DNA from: Taxillus chinensis
Taxonomy: Eukaryota > Streptophyta > Magnoliopsida > Santalales > Loranthaceae
DNA: 64,000 nucleotides
Reading direction: 5' to 3'
Assembly: GCA_023512835.1 (NCBI GenBank)
Contig: CM042090.1
Location: forward strand, 46,455,321-46,519,320
Positions within the stretch are counted from its first letter, which is position 1. Each line of letters begins with the position of its first letter. Below the pieces are notes generated by a model. The model was not told where the DNA came from. It did no database searches and saw only the letters and a program-made list of their open reading frames with translations. Both the position numbers and the translations under genes were made by a program. Of the stretch, positions 33,727 to 46,551 are shown in pieces.

Positions 33727-36715
33727 TGTCATTACCGGATTTCGTCCAAGGGGAAACCCGCTTTTGGGGATGCGGTTTTCCCACCCTTCATCTGAATGGT
33801 GATGAAAAAGAAACTGAGTCACCACCAACTATTTTTGGGGTGCAGTTGATCACCTAAAATGGTCTATTTTTTGTTTGTTTGTTGTTTGGAAAATAATTTC
33901 TTTTTATTGGAGAAAAGCTTTTTGTTTTTCTTTAGAAACATCTTTTTTTCTTAAGAAATGATTTTTTTTACATAATACTTAAAAAACTAAAACAAAAACA
34001 AACGTGTTGTGTGTGATGTGACATCCACAAGCAAACTCCCTCTTCTTTCTTTTCTTTTTTTCTCTCTTTTTTTTTTCTCTTTTTTTTTTCACTATTTTGA
34101 TTCTTGATTACATATTACAATGAGCCCCTTTTGGCGTACAAAAATAAAAATGAAAGAAGTATACAAATAAAATTTTACATAAAGATGAGAAATACAGCCC
34201 AAAAACAAAGTCAAAAACTATTGCTAAAATAATAATAATAAAAAAAACTATAACACAAAACCTGCAGAAGAACCGTTAGAACCCTGCAATACCAATACCC
34301 AAAAAAAAACCAGAATACAGAACTCAGTCGCGTTGAAAAAACAATAAAAAGGGAAAAAAAGACTAAAATCAAAGAGAAAAAGCAGAAGCCGGTTTGGTTT
34401 AATATAATAAAGTGCTCAACATGGACCAAGGTCCATAACCAAAGGCTTAGACAAAACAAAACGCAAAGCATGGTAAACGGCTAGACAGAGCGACAAGGAA
34501 TTCGACACGAACATAGCCGAATAGGCCAATGACATAATGGTTTGACATTCGTGAGTCCTATAGAGACATATTCCAATCCAAAGCAACAACTTCTTTAAAA
34601 CATGCCACTATGGCCGAAATGCCACTATGGTTGGACCAAATCACATGGGGAGAAAAAGAAAAAGAAAAAATAAAATTTTGGTAATCTAGATATGGGGGAG
34701 GCATACAAGCTAACTTAAGCCAAGACAGACATGATTTGAAAAGGATAATAGTCAATAAGGATCAGTGTAATGCATTAAACCATAAAACAAAAAAAGGACA
34801 CGATACGAACTATAGTACATTCAAACTATGAACTACATAGTATTAAGAGAAAAGAATGCAAATCATCAAACCGGAATAAAATACAACCAATTGACAGAAA
34901 GGTGCCACAAACCAACAACCCAAGCCAATCAACCAGCAAACAAGAAAAATAAAACAGAAAACGAAACAACGTAACACATGAACCCCCAAAAGTTTCTCAA
35001 AGATGGATTGTTTCTTTGAATCCACGCACTAGGGATCTTCTTCTACGTCCTTTGAACGGTGCAGGCAGTGAAGCAATGAAGTCGTAGGATGGTGTCTCTC
35101 CTGTGTGGTAACAACAAGGGTGGCCTCATGGTCAATGGGAATGTCAGTGGAGGGCTGCGACTATGAACGTGGTTGAAGACATCGTCACAGGAAGGCAGAG
35201 GCGCTCAATGGTTGCAGTAGCCATCGTTGGAAGGCATAGGTGCACTGTGGTTGAGGTAGTCGTCATTGGTGGGTTAGCGTGGAATCCTCATGGAGGTGGT
35301 GTGTGCCACGGTTGAAATGTCAGTGTCATGGACTGGCACTTGGGAGGCGATTGCAGAGGTAAAGGAGGTCGAGTAGGATAGAGGGTGATGGCGGCGGCTG
35401 ATTTGTGATGGGTAAAGGCGGAGGTGGCTGGTGGTGTGACATCTGGAGAAGAGAGCTCTCTAGGGTTCGAGGGAGAAGAGGGAGATTGGTGACGGCACAA
35501 GGGGGATGAAGATGTTAATCAGCCAGCGAGATGATTTCGGCCAGCAGGGGACTCTCTTTAGAGGGGGAAGATGAGAAAAATGGGAGATGAAAGACTATGG
35601 TTGTAGCCAGGTTTTAAATTTTGAGAGAGCCCCTTGTAATTGTGTTTCGAATTGGCTTTTATAGACAGAGAAGGGTGGTTAGGGTTCAAGGTCTCATCAG
35701 GCTCGACGACCGGCCACGGCTGGTTCGGTGGGGCTCGACCATGGTGGCTTGGCTCGGGTAAATGGCATGGAGAGATGGTGAGTGGTGAAGACCCTTGTTC
35801 GGTTCGGGTTGGATTTGGTCTGTGGGAGGTAAAAAGAGAGAAGGCAAGTTGGCATTGACGTGGAATGGTCCGGCGGAGCAGCTGGTGCGGTGGCCGTGGT
35901 GGATCGAGGAGGAAGATGACGAGATGGCCATGGGAGAGAGAAGAGAAGAAGACGAAGCGTTAGGTGATAGGGATAAGAGAGAGGCATTTTGAGTGGTTGT
36001 GTGTTTTTTTTAATTATTATTATTATTATTATTATTTTTTGTTTTGTTTTGTTTTTTTTTTTGAAAACCAGTCATAAAATGACACGTGGACAAGGAAGCG
36101 GGAAAGAAGAAAAGAAAAGGGAAAAAATGTTTTTATTGTTGATATTTTTGGTTTTTGGGATTGTCAAAACAATCCGGCTTTCAATAAAATGTGAAAAAAT
36201 AAGTTTTGGACTCGGGGGATCACGATGAGCGACCCCGTATCTTTTTTTCTTGAAAATGAGTTTATTTTGGTGCCAAGACTATACTGCTCGTCCCTAAATC
36301 ATTTTATTAACGAAAAAACTTTTTTCGAAAATAAGCTATGTCTGCGACTGTATGCAATATATACGTCAAAATTCTTAGAATGATGAGAGGATTAAGAAAA
36401 TGAGGTTCGTGATCTGATCCGGGGTGTCGTTTTGAATATTGGCCCGCTTGTTTATCACCGTTAACGGTCCAAATACGCTTTGACCATAACTTCCTCGTTT
36501 GACCTCGGAATTGAGCGCGGTCGTAGGCATTGATCTTCACATTTGATTTTCTATCGCTCGGAACTGGCTCTTCAATGTTTGGAGGCCTTTTTAAAGAAGA
36601 CATCGAAATACACCCTCGAATTGACGGTCACATCTCTTTATTTATCTGTACAAAGAAAAAAAGTTTTATGCGGAAATGAATGTTATGTCCAACCCGGCCA
36701 AAATGGGGTCCAACA
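33727..36715 (-). mobile_element. Solo LTR, about 3 kb, inserted in element C
   Basis: Minus-strand start TGTTGGACCCC at 36715 and end CGGTAATGACA at 33727. It is flanked by ACAAC on both sides (33722-33726 and 36716-36720). The right border could shift three bases because of an ACA repeat. A TATA-like CTATAAAAG on the minus strand near 35655 supports the strand. No retroelement genes are inside; the GC-rich patch 35040-36000 gives only shadow frames. Length and ends suggest a Tat/Ogre-like gypsy (inference). Confidence 0.75.
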
Positions 36716-36720
36716 ACAAC

Positions 36721-37777
36721 AAAACAAAAACTAGGATACATAGAAAGTCATGAGCACTAATAAGTAATCATCATGATTACTTAACTCCTACCATTAAATA
36801 ACCAATGTTGAAAGTAAAAAGGATCAAAGAAAACTATTACCCCATAAACATGAATGTCACTCAAAGGTTAAAAAGAGATTTTTCTCAATTTTCTTTTGGA
36901 TTTTCTCTTCACTCAACTCTAAGGGTCACTAAGTATTATCCTAGCATGTCATGCTCAGCTAATATTCAATTCCAGCTCCAACAACATGGTGATATCATTC
37001 AAAATATATAGACATGATTAAACCAGATCATAACATACCTTAATTACTTTAACACCCTTATCACAACATGATACTAATGTGGTATAAGACTTAAAGCCAA
37101 AACTGCACACCAAGTACCCATGCTTGTTCACATGCAAATCATATATTCTAACAACTCAAACAATCACACAAAATAAAAATAACACACAAACAATAGAGAG
37201 GAAAAACAACAAAAATTTAAAAACATGCAATCACAAACATAAAGGACAAACAAGTGGCTCAAGTCACTCCCCAACACATCACACTTAAAGTATGTTATGT
37301 CCTCATGGCATGGAATAGGGAGTAAGAAGGTACATACCTGTCGGTGGATTTCTCTATAATTTCTGATCTGAGAAAACACATTTTCTTTTGTTTGAGCTAG
37401 GAGACATGCTCATTTGATGTCACGTGCAGAACAAAAGATGCTCCAAATTATGCCATACATGTGTCCTCCAAATTTCAAAGCAATTAGACAAAAATTGCCC
37501 TTGCACGTGATATAACCATTGTACGGGCAGGGCCAAATTGTCTCAATTTTTTCTAGTGGGTCCCTCATGCACTGTAGATCAAAAGCTCCTTCTGCATGGC
37601 ATATTGGTTCTGACTCGTTACCCCATTAAAACACTATTTTCTATTTTTGACTTGGAAGATAGCCTTGTGGATATCATGTGCAGAAGAAGAAATTGCTCCC
37701 CATGCCTCTCGCTACCTTTTACAATAATTTCAAAGCCAAAGGTCTATGCACATGAGATTGGGTTATCACGTGCATTG
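36721..37777 (-). other. Non-coding interior of element C with G-box modules
   Basis: No gene. At 37388-37530 and 37655-37777 there are diverged copies of the module found in the LTRs: GTCACGTGCAGAA, TGCTCCAAAT, then TTGCACGTGAT; and CATGTGCAGAAG, TTGCTCC, GCACATGAG, TATCACGTGCA. Confidence 0.5.
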
Positions 37778-38163
37778 TGTCACAGACCGAGGCTTACCCT
37801 AGCATACTTAGGCTATTTTGGGGTGTTTCTCCCTTGTAAAGTGTTGTAACTTAGCTTATAGAGTACGTTGTAGAGATTTTAGATTTCGATCATATATGAT
37901 GTCTCCTGGCGGTAGAACCAGAAAAGTGTTAACATCTATATGTAGGGGGAGTGATGTTGTAAAGCTTTCAAGCAATTAATACAATTATTTGTTGTCTTCG
38001 TTCAATCATTTTTCTGCTAAACGCTTCCCTACACAATTGCTTTACAACGGATCGATGGGTTCCGATCTAAATGCGACGAGTTAGGCTAACCTAGCGTTCC
38101 TTCGTACTGGTGGGAACTAGGTGCCGCACGAGTTAAGCTGCTTTAAAGGCTGACCTCGTGACA
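37778..38163 (+). mobile_element. Solo LTR of 386 bases inside element C
   Basis: TGTCACAGACC..CTCGTGACA ends form a six-base inverted repeat. ATTG flanks both sides (37774-37777 and 38164-38167). Size and ends fit a short gypsy (Reina-like) LTR. It interrupts one of the CACGTG modules. Strand is uncertain because there is no body. Confidence 0.6.
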
Positions 38164-38517
38164 ATTGTCACTTGCAAGCCATTTTTGGCTCAAATGTGCT
38201 CCATTTTCGCTCAAATTTCACTGGTTGATAGGTCCCTCATCAAGGTACAAAATTTGACAAATGCCCCTGTATGATTCCCACTTGAAAATCCCTTGTGTCT
38301 TTGAGTTGCAACTTAGGCTGTATAGAGAAATCTTGAAGTCCAAAGCCTAATAGAGAAGTTCTAGGCCTCCAAAAGGGTTAGTGAAGGCCAAACTATATCT
38401 CCTGCACCATGGTTAGCAAACAACAAGCAAAAATAAAATAAATATAAAAGAAAAGCTATTGGGTTGCCTCCTAACAAGCGCTTTATTTAAAGGCTATAGC
38501 TAGATTGGAAGATATGA
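38164..38517 (-). other. Region after integrase of element C
   Basis: Short non-coding segment between the 386-base solo LTR and the integrase stop. It continues the interrupted module (TCACTTGCAAG, TGCTCC) with no other feature. Confidence 0.4.
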
Positions 38518-39387
38518 TCATGTTAGCTCAAAAGAGAGGGAATAAACAATCTTCCTCTGTGTTAGGTCATAATAAGGTTTCAACCTATTGCCATTAACCC
38601 AAAATTTCTTGCCATCTTCAGCTTGGAGCTCAAAGTTCCCATATGGCTTCTTATCAGTTATTACAAATGGCCCCATCCATTTGGATCTTAACTTACCTAG
38701 AAACAACCTCAGTCTAGTGTTGAACAATAAAACTTTTTGCCCTAGGTTTAAAAATTCTTTGTTTAATTGCCTATCATGCCATTTCTTTGTTCTTTCCTTG
38801 TAAAGCTTAGCACTCTCATAGGCATCCATTCTAAACTCTTCTAACTCAACTAATTGAGTTATCCTTAGCTCCTTGGTCTCTTGTGGATCAAAATTTAATT
38901 TTCTCAAGGCCCATTGAGCCTTGTGTTCTAATTCTACAGGCAAATGGCAAGATTTCCCATAGAGGATTCTGTAAGGAGACATTCCAATGGGAGTCTTGTA
39001 GGCTATTCTATAAGCCCATAAGGCTTCATCAAGCCTTTGAGACCAAACCTTTCTATTTCCTCCAACAGTTTTCTCAAGAATAGTTTTTATCTCCCTGTTG
39101 GACACTTCAGCTTGCCTATTAGCTTGTGGGTGATAAGCTAAGGACTTCCTATGGTTTACTCCATACTTTGTCAACAATTTATCAAACAATTTATTACAAA
39201 AGTGACTACCCTTATCACTAATGATAGCCCTTGGTGTCCCAAAACGGCTAAAGATGTTTCTGGTACGGAATTTAGTCACCACCTTGGTATCATTCACTCT
39301 TGTTGGGATTGCCTCAACCCACTTAGACACATAATCCATAGCCAATAGAATGTATGAATACCCATCAGAAATGGGGAATGACTCCAT
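38518..39387 (-). pseudogene. pol: Integrase, element C
   Basis: The catalytic core is open over 289 codons: [13 protein letters not shown] (first Asp), [12 protein letters not shown] (second Asp) and [18 protein letters not shown] (Glu). The usual text around the second Asp is DGGSHF, so one Gly is Lys. The C-terminal part ([26 protein letters not shown]) is present and ends with a stop at 38518. The N-terminal zinc-binding half lies in 39388-39700 in broken frames. Confidence 0.9.
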
Positions 39388-40177
39388 AAAGTCTATGCCC
39401 CAAATATCAAAAATTTCAATCGGAAGGATTCCAGGTTAAGGGCATCTCATTATTCCTAGACGGTCCCACCTACCCTTCGGCATCTATCACAAGTTTTAAC
39501 AAAGACATAGGTGTATTTAACCATGTTGGGCCAGTAAAACCCACATTGCATGATTTTAGCCATTGTTCTTTTCACTCCAAAGTGGCCCCCATAATCTGAT
39601 GCATGACAATGATGCAAGATATCATCCATTTCCTCCTCAGGGACACACCTCCTAATTATTTGATTAGCACACCTCCTATAGAGGATAGAGTCATCTCAAA
39701 TATACTTCTTTGCATCTGCTATGAATCCCTTTCGCTGATGGTAATCAAATTTCTTAGGTATAAACTCGGTGGCTAAATAGTTTGCTATTTCAAAGAAAGC
39801 AAGGAAGCTGGCTCACTTGAAGCACGCTTGCCCATCAGGAAAATCATCGAGAGATAGGTAAAGACTTAGGTGCATTTTCAACTCGAGAAAGGTGATCTCG
39901 TAATAGTGTTTAAGGCTCCTTTAGTGTCTCTAATCTCTAAATCAAACTCCTATAAGAGGAGAACCTATCTCAGCAATCGTGGCTTAGCTTCCTTCTTAGC
40001 TAACAAATACTTAGGAGCTACTTGGTCAGTATAGACAACCACCTTAGACCCAAAGAGATAAGAACTAAACTTGTTACAGCCATACACAACGGCTAGCAAC
40101 TATTTCTCAGTAGTGGTATAATTTTTTTGGGCATTATCTAGAGTCTTACTAGCATAGTAAATCACCCTAAAATTTTT

Positions 40178-41116
40178 CTATCTCCTCTGCCCTAGAACTA
40201 CCCCCACGGCATAGTAACTCGCATCACACATAAGCTCAAATGGTTGTTCCCAATCCAGAGTAACTATAACAGGGGCTGTGACCAACTTGTGCTTAAGGAC
40301 TTCAAATGCTTTTAAGCATTCATCATTAAATTCAAAGTTTGTGTCCTTTTCCAACAACACACTTAGTGGTTTAGCTATTTTTGAGAAGTCCTTTATAAAT
40401 TTTCTATAAAACCCAGCATATACTAAGAAACTTCTCACCCCTTTGACATTGGTTGGAGTTGGCAGGGTTTCAATAGTGGATATTTTAGCTCTATCTACCT
40501 CCAAACCTTTAGTGGACACCTTGTGCCCAAGAACTATGCCCTCATTCACCATGAAATGGCATTTCTCCCAATTGAGGACAAGTTCTTTCTCTTTATATCT
40601 CTCCAGGACAGTATCTAAATTTGTTAAACAATGTTGGTAAGAGGAACCAAACACAAAAAAAGCATCCATAAATACTTCCATTATCTCCTCCACCAGGCCC
40701 TCAAAAATGGCCATCATGCACCTTTGAAAGGTCGCAGGTGCATTACACAACCCAAATGGCATCCTTCTAAATGCAAAGGTGTCAAAAAGGCAAGTGAACG
40801 TTGTTTTCTCCTGGTCCTCGGGTTTAATTATGATCTGATTGTACCCGGAATATCCATCTAGGAAGCAGTAATGACTATACCCAGCCAACCTATCAAGCAT
40901 TTGATCAATAAAAGGAAGGGGAAAGTGGTCCTTCCTAGTGGCCGTATTTAGCTTTCTATAGTCCACACAAACTCTCCACCCCGTTACAATTTGGGTTAGA
41001 ATCAATTCATTCTTTTCATTTCTAATCACTGTCATGCCCACTTTCTTAGGCACAACATGCAACATGCAAAGGACTAACCCACTCACTGTCAGAGATAGCA
41101 TAAATGATCCCAACAT
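40178..41116 (-). pseudogene. pol: Reverse transcriptase, element C, altered catalytic box
   Basis: Clear gypsy reverse transcriptase: WRVCVDYRKLNTATRKDHFPLPF, FLDGYSGYNQI, FGLCNAPATFQRCM. The catalytic box reads VFMDAFFVFG, so the second Asp of the FMDD motif is Ala (near 40660). RNase H begins at FELMCDASYYAVGVVLGQ and continues in broken form to about 39900. The copy cannot be catalytically active. Confidence 0.92.
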
Positions 41117-41692
41117 TTTTCCATTTTAGAACTTCTTTCCTAACAACTTCTTTCATTACTGAGTTCAGTCTTCGTTGTCTTTCAACAGTGGGGTTAAATT
41201 ATCATTCATAAGGATTTTATCCTTGGACTAATTCCCTTAATATCTTTAATATTCCACCAAGTGCCTTTTTATGTTTCGTTAGAATTTATAGTAATTGTTC
41301 ACATTTCAAAGCATTTAAATTTGAAGCTACAATTACTAGAAATCTATTTGTGGAGTCTAGAAATTCATACCTTAAGTGTCCAGGCAACTCCTTCAGTTCT
41401 GGCTCTGGAGTTGTTGACTTGTCATGCTCCTCCTTAGCTTGCTCCAAAGGACTTGATTTTTGTTCCTCATCTCGTAGTGATCAAGTCCTCAATCTCTTGT
41501 CGTTGGATCTCTGATGTGCAAAGCACTTCATCAGTTTGTTGTTCTATCTGCTCATTTATGAAGTTTTCCACTAAGTCCTCAAAGTCTTCGATCCAGAGAC
41601 AACTTTCCTCTTCTTGTCCTTGCAAAGGTCTTTCCATATGGAAGACTAGGGTATCTTCGTTTATCCTCAAGGTTAACTTACCTTCAGCTACA

Positions 41693-42271
41693 TCAATCAA
41701 AGCACACCTTGTCCTCAAGAAAGGTCTTCCTAGGAGTAATTAAACTCTCGTGGCTTCTTCCATCTCTAATACCACGAAATCCGTTGGAAAAATAAATGAG
41801 CCCACCTTTACCAGAGACGTCCTCTATGATTCCCTCTAGCCTTCCAGTGGACCGGTCAGCAAATTGTAGTGAGATAGAAGTGGGCTTCATCCCTGCTAAC
41901 CCAAGCTGCTTATAGAGGGCAAAGAAGACTAAATTGATGCTAGCCCCCAAATCACATAGGGCCTGCTGTTGTGGTGCATCTCCTATTACACACGGAAGAG
42001 TGAAACTACCAGGATCTTTATGCTTTATGGGTAACTTCCTCTGAACCACGTTGCTAACCTCATTAGTTATAGCGACGATCTCATGGTCTCCGTACTTCCT
42101 CTTCTTCATCATGAAATCCTTCAAAACTTTCTTGCATCTTGGCATCTGCTCAAGGGCTTCAATGAAAGGAATGTTTATTTCCAGCTTCATGAATATCTTC
42201 AAGAAGCATTCATTTTCTTCTTCCACCCTTTGATTCCTCATCCTCTGAGGAAATGGCATCGTAAGCCTCAC
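41693..42271 (-). pseudogene. pol: Protease region, element C
   Basis: Athila-type gag-protease junction: FIEALEQMPRCKKVLKDFM, then LPCVIGD, then the active-site motif ALCDLGASINLV, where Asp-Leu-Gly replaces Asp-Thr-Gly as usual in this lineage. The adjoining frame 41467-41718 continues with the protease tail (RINEDTLVFHM). Confidence 0.85.
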
Positions 42272-43742
42272 CTCTTTTGGCCTTTGTTCTTTAGTTGGTT
42301 GAACCTTAGTTGGTTATTGTTCTTGGTGATCTCCCAACTATTCTCTTCCTTATCTACTCTGCTCTGATTTTCAGCTGCTAAGGGCTTTGGTGATACTTCT
42401 TGTATATCCTTCTTCTTAGGCGCATCAGCTTCCTTTAACGCCTTACCATTTCTCAAAGTGATAGCCTTGCAGCTTTCCTTGGGATTAACTTTAGTGTCAC
42501 TTGGAAAGGATTTGGAGGAGACGCACTGATTAGCATTTTGTGCCACACTAACCAGTAACTTCTCTATGTTTTTAATGGAGCTCTCCATACTTCCTACCCT
42601 TTCCTTCAAATCTCCCACCTCTCTTCTGGTCGTCTCATTCTCAGTCTGATAATTTCTTCCTCTCTGTTGCTGAGGATGAGGCTGCTATTGCTGCTCAAAA
42701 CCCAGAGGTGGGTGCAAATAATTATCCATCGCATACGGATTCTGCTTCATCCCTGGGGGCACATATTTATACTGATTTGAACCTTCACCTCCTCTATTTT
42801 GGCTCTGATTAAAGGCATTTTTCTTGTAGCCTTGGTTGGGTTATTGTTGCTGATAGCCTTGACCCTGGTTCTGTTGGTAGAAGGGTTGCTTCTGATACAT
42901 ACCCTTTCCTCCAACAAAGTTTGCTTCTTCAACTCCACTCTATCCTTGATCTACTACTGGTGGAGCTTGTTGTGGTCCTCCAACTTTAAGAGCTAATACT
43001 TCCATGCTTTTTGCTAGAGCCCGGATCTGCTCTTGCATGTCATTGGAAGAATTATCAACTGAAACTATCTTCTCCTTTGGCCTTGAAGTCCGTATATTTG
43101 ACCATTGCCAATCAACCAAGGACAGTCTCTCTAAGAGTTCAGTTGCTACATCAGGTTCCAAATTCATTAGACATCCTCCCACAGCTACATTCACCTTGTC
43201 TTGTGAGTGAGACTGAAAACCTGTGTAGAAGGATTCGATTTGAATCCATTGGGGTCTTCCATGGTCAGGGCATCTTCTTACCAAGTCTTTAAATCTCTCC
43301 CATGCCTCATGGAGAGTCTCCATCTCGTCTTGCCTAAATCGGCTAATTTTCCCTCTATGTTGAATCACCTTGGAAGGGGGGAAATACTTAGACATGAATT
43401 TAGTCTCCATCTCCTCCCATGTGTTTAGTAGCCGGTAGGCTATTGGACTCTTGCTTGCCTAATCCCAGAGTAGTGATCTGACATAGTCGGCCTCACATAA
43501 TCCAAGAAAGTCCTAGGCCTAAATCATTACCCTTTTCTTCCTGGATATTGGCCATTATAATTGGCCCCTCCTTGCTGAACACCCCCATCAGGTCTTGTAT
43601 CCTTCATAATGTCAAGAACTGTATCCTCTAAGCCCTGCAGTGCTTCTTTAGCTTGCCTCGCGGCTTCCCTTACTGCCCTACGATGATATCTGAATATCCA
43701 TTCAAGTTCTGGATTAAATGGCACAAGTTCCCTTCGTCGCAT
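42268..43742 (-). pseudogene. gag: gag, element C
   Basis: Broken into frames 43742-43527, 43410-42940, 42938-42747 and 42618-42268. Core: FMSKYFPPSKVIQHRGKISRF, ETLHEAWERFKDLVRRCPDHG, ESFYTGF, the retrotransposon gag signature. A Gln/Asn-rich stretch follows and then a coiled-coil-like part (LKERVGSMESSIKNIEKLL). The start is probably near 43742 (MRRRELVPFNPELEW). Stops and frameshifts make it non-functional. Confidence 0.88.
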
Positions 43743-43937
43743 ACATGGCTGAGAATTTTCTCAAACGCCTGGTGAACGTTCCTGTAAAACAAAAAGAACT
43801 CACCCAACAGCTCTGAAAAATATAAAATAAATAAATAACACAAAATCAAAGAAAATAAAAGACAGAAGAAAGCATCAAGATCAGAAGTCAAACAATTTCA
43901 CTCAATGTTGATTTGAAAAACTAGTTAACCGTTGAAT

Positions 43938-43954
43938 TTCCAACAACGGCGCCA
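43938..43954 (-). other. Primer binding site of element C
   Basis: TGGCGCCGTTGTTGGAA on the minus strand lies three bases after the LTR end. It matches the Asp-tRNA type used by Athila/Tat elements, with a few changes. Confidence 0.85.
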
Positions 43955-43957
43955 ATT

Positions 43958-44258
43958 TGACTGACAGATTTTTAACCACTCTAAAAGAGTTAGCTAATGT
44001 CGTAAAACCTCTCTTCAAAATAATTAATTCCCTTAGTTTGCACTAACAGAATAGCAGCAAGCAAGGGGTCGAACCCACAAGGATTAGCCTAGTTTTCTAG
44101 TTCTTAAATCAAAACACCCAATTACTTTTGTGATATAAAATGTCTTGGCAAAAATGATATCTTTTAAACTAAAGGTCTAATTTTTATGTGATTTTCTGAA
44201 TAAACAAAGATAGTAGAATTGTTTTTGGAATTAAAACTCAAGGATTTAAAGGCATCTA
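43958..44258 (-). repeat. 5' LTR of element C, proximal piece
   Basis: It is colinear with 31277-31583 of the other LTR at high identity. It is interrupted by element G after ATCTA (44254-44258), a duplication repeated at 54802-54806. Confidence 0.92.
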
Positions 44259-44710
44259 TGTCACGCCCCCGAATTCCAGGGTATCCGGAATCAGGAACAT
44301 GACTTCCCCTTGCCTGCACCCGAAAGGTCAAGGGGTAGGTGACTAGCACCAATAGAGACTACACCGCGGGTGCTGTCTTAAATATGCAATCCTATATAGT
44401 CATACATCAAGGGTAATCATGTACTTTCCCATACATCAACATGCATATAATATGTCAAACAGTCATACAAACATCCTGTGACAAACAGTATGCAAATACA
44501 ACTGTCCATGGACCCATGTCCGAGAAACAATACAAAACAATATAGAATACAGTATTGTATCATACATCAAAGTAGTGGGCACGTCCTCTTGGAAGAAAGT
44601 TCTCCACTAGTCTCAGGTCACACCTAAAAAAGGTTAACAACAAGTAGGAGTGAGCGACAAGCTCAGTAGGTGACCCCAAAACTCCACATTATGCAAACAT
44701 ACAAGTCTAT

Positions 44711-46551
44711 TGTCACGCCCCAATTTCCTTCCCTGGAAAAGGAGTAAGAATCGCCCATGCCCGCACCCGAAGGGACAAGGGGTTGGTGCAAGCACCTTAA
44801 AAGGACCTCTAGCACGGGTCTGTCCCAAACCCGCATGATCAGGCCAACATGCCAAGGGGCATGCTCCTGCTCCCAAACCATGCACACAAACACAAATTGA
44901 ATAACAACACCTCATTTTATTTCATTTCAAAGGCTAAATGTTTATTACAACCCAAGTCGGGGAAAAACCCCTATAAAGCCATAAATAAAACCAAACCAAA
45001 ATCCAAACACATAAAACCAAAGTACAACAAGGAAATAATATAAAACTTTCGGCCTCGGGGGCCTAGCTCCTCGGCCTTCACCTACCGCCTGCTAAACCCT
45101 GCAAAAGAATCGGTTTATAGGAGGGGTGAGCAAACCACGGCTCGAGGGATCCGTCTCCCCCGGACCCGTCCCACTGTACAACATGCATGATATGTGTATG
45201 CTTGTGCTCGTGTCGTGCCTAAGGCTAAAGCAAGAACATCACCCAAGAAACACTCTTTACCTGAACCCGCACCGAAGGGCAGAGGACACCCCGCCACCAC
45301 GGCGACATGACATACCACATTCAGCGAATGTTGCATGGACACCAATGCAACATTTTCCACCCGAGTCGGATATGGTCAACCACCTCCTCGGGCGCCATAT
45401 CTACCCTCAGGAATGGGTGTAGACTTAGCCCACCGTCGTGAGTGCTACACCGAGACTCAGGACCACGTCCTGGCCAAATCTCAAAGGGGTCCAGCTATTG
45501 TGCCTGGCCCAAATCTCGGCTCAGGTCTCAAACGGACCAACAGAACAACGATAACATTACATCTCAACATGTAAGCTCGGCCAAAGATTTACACTTTATC
45601 TCGGAAGGACTAACATGGTCGGATACAAGCCACACACATCAGCCTCACAGGCTTAAAATCAAATACAAATCAAGCACGGTACACACCGCTCGCACAGGCA
45701 TATCATTGAACACCCATATACCAGGTCTCACAGGCATTATATTGAATACATGGCATGCGGGCCTCACGGACATTTCATCAAACACATAGTGTGCGGGCCT
45801 CACAGACATTTCATCAAACACATAGTGGGCATAAACAAACCCAGAAAAAATCCTCAGGCCAAATTAACATCAGAATCAACAAAACATGCCACTGAAGGCC
45901 AACATCCATATAGGAGATCACACCTATATGGATTTACATATATATATAGGTGTATATCCTAAAACAGAGGGGAGTTAGGAAGAACATAAATCCCTACCTC
46001 AAGGCTCTTGTCCTATCCTCTACGCTAGACACCTTCCAACGACGCGAACCACCACGGCAACGGCCAGGAGATCCTCTCTCTCTCTCTCTCTCTCTGGCAG
46101 CGGCACGCAAGGAAGAACACAAGAACCCTAAATTCAAACTCAAGCCCTCCTTATATAGACACTACCCACACCAAAACGACGTAGTTTTGATTAAGTAAAC
46201 CCAGGATCAAAACGACGTAGTTTTGATCACACAAGTTAGCACCTTTCCGCACCCATATAGGCCAAAATACTCAGAATTTCAACATGGTCCTTTGGAGAAA
46301 GATCATTAGAATGTCAAAACCAAGGGAACCATGCAAAAATATGGTGCACGCCAATTTGCACGTGAATTCCCAATTCACGTGCAACTCCAAATGGACTCCA
46401 AATGCTCTCAAACTTCACCCTAGCCTCCTTGCATCATTTAGAAGACAATCACACTTGCACGTGAATTGGACCCATATCACGTGCACCTCACATACACGTC
46501 CGTTTGGCCTGAAACTTCGTGTGTAGATAGAGGACATCATTCTAAGCATCT
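44711..46551 (-). repeat. 3' LTR of element F, truncated at its U3 start
   Basis: It matches 50948-52792 of the other LTR until GCATCTTTCC, then passes directly into integrase sequence. It carries a TATA-like box near 46150, two ATCAAAA-N8-TTTTGAT palindromes (about 46171-46225) and the G-box module (46326-46510), besides a CT microsatellite near 46076. Confidence 0.92.
46326..46510 (-). promoter_or_regulatory. Double G-box hairpin module, 3' LTR of F
   Basis: TTGCACGTGAATT..AATTCACGTGCA, then CTCCAAAT twice, CTCCTTGCATCATTTAGAAG, then TTGCACGTGAATT..TATCACGTGCACC. Same order as in C and D. Confidence 0.65.

Noticed and set aside
35040..36000. GC-rich region with several overlapping 60-96 codon frames in the 3 kb solo LTR
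   Set aside because: Frames overlap on both strands with no domain; it is probably U5/R sequence of the LTR.
45126..45962. ORFs repeated at 45126-45962 and 51579-52217
   Set aside because: They are duplicated because they lie in the two LTRs of element F, and their frames differ between copies.
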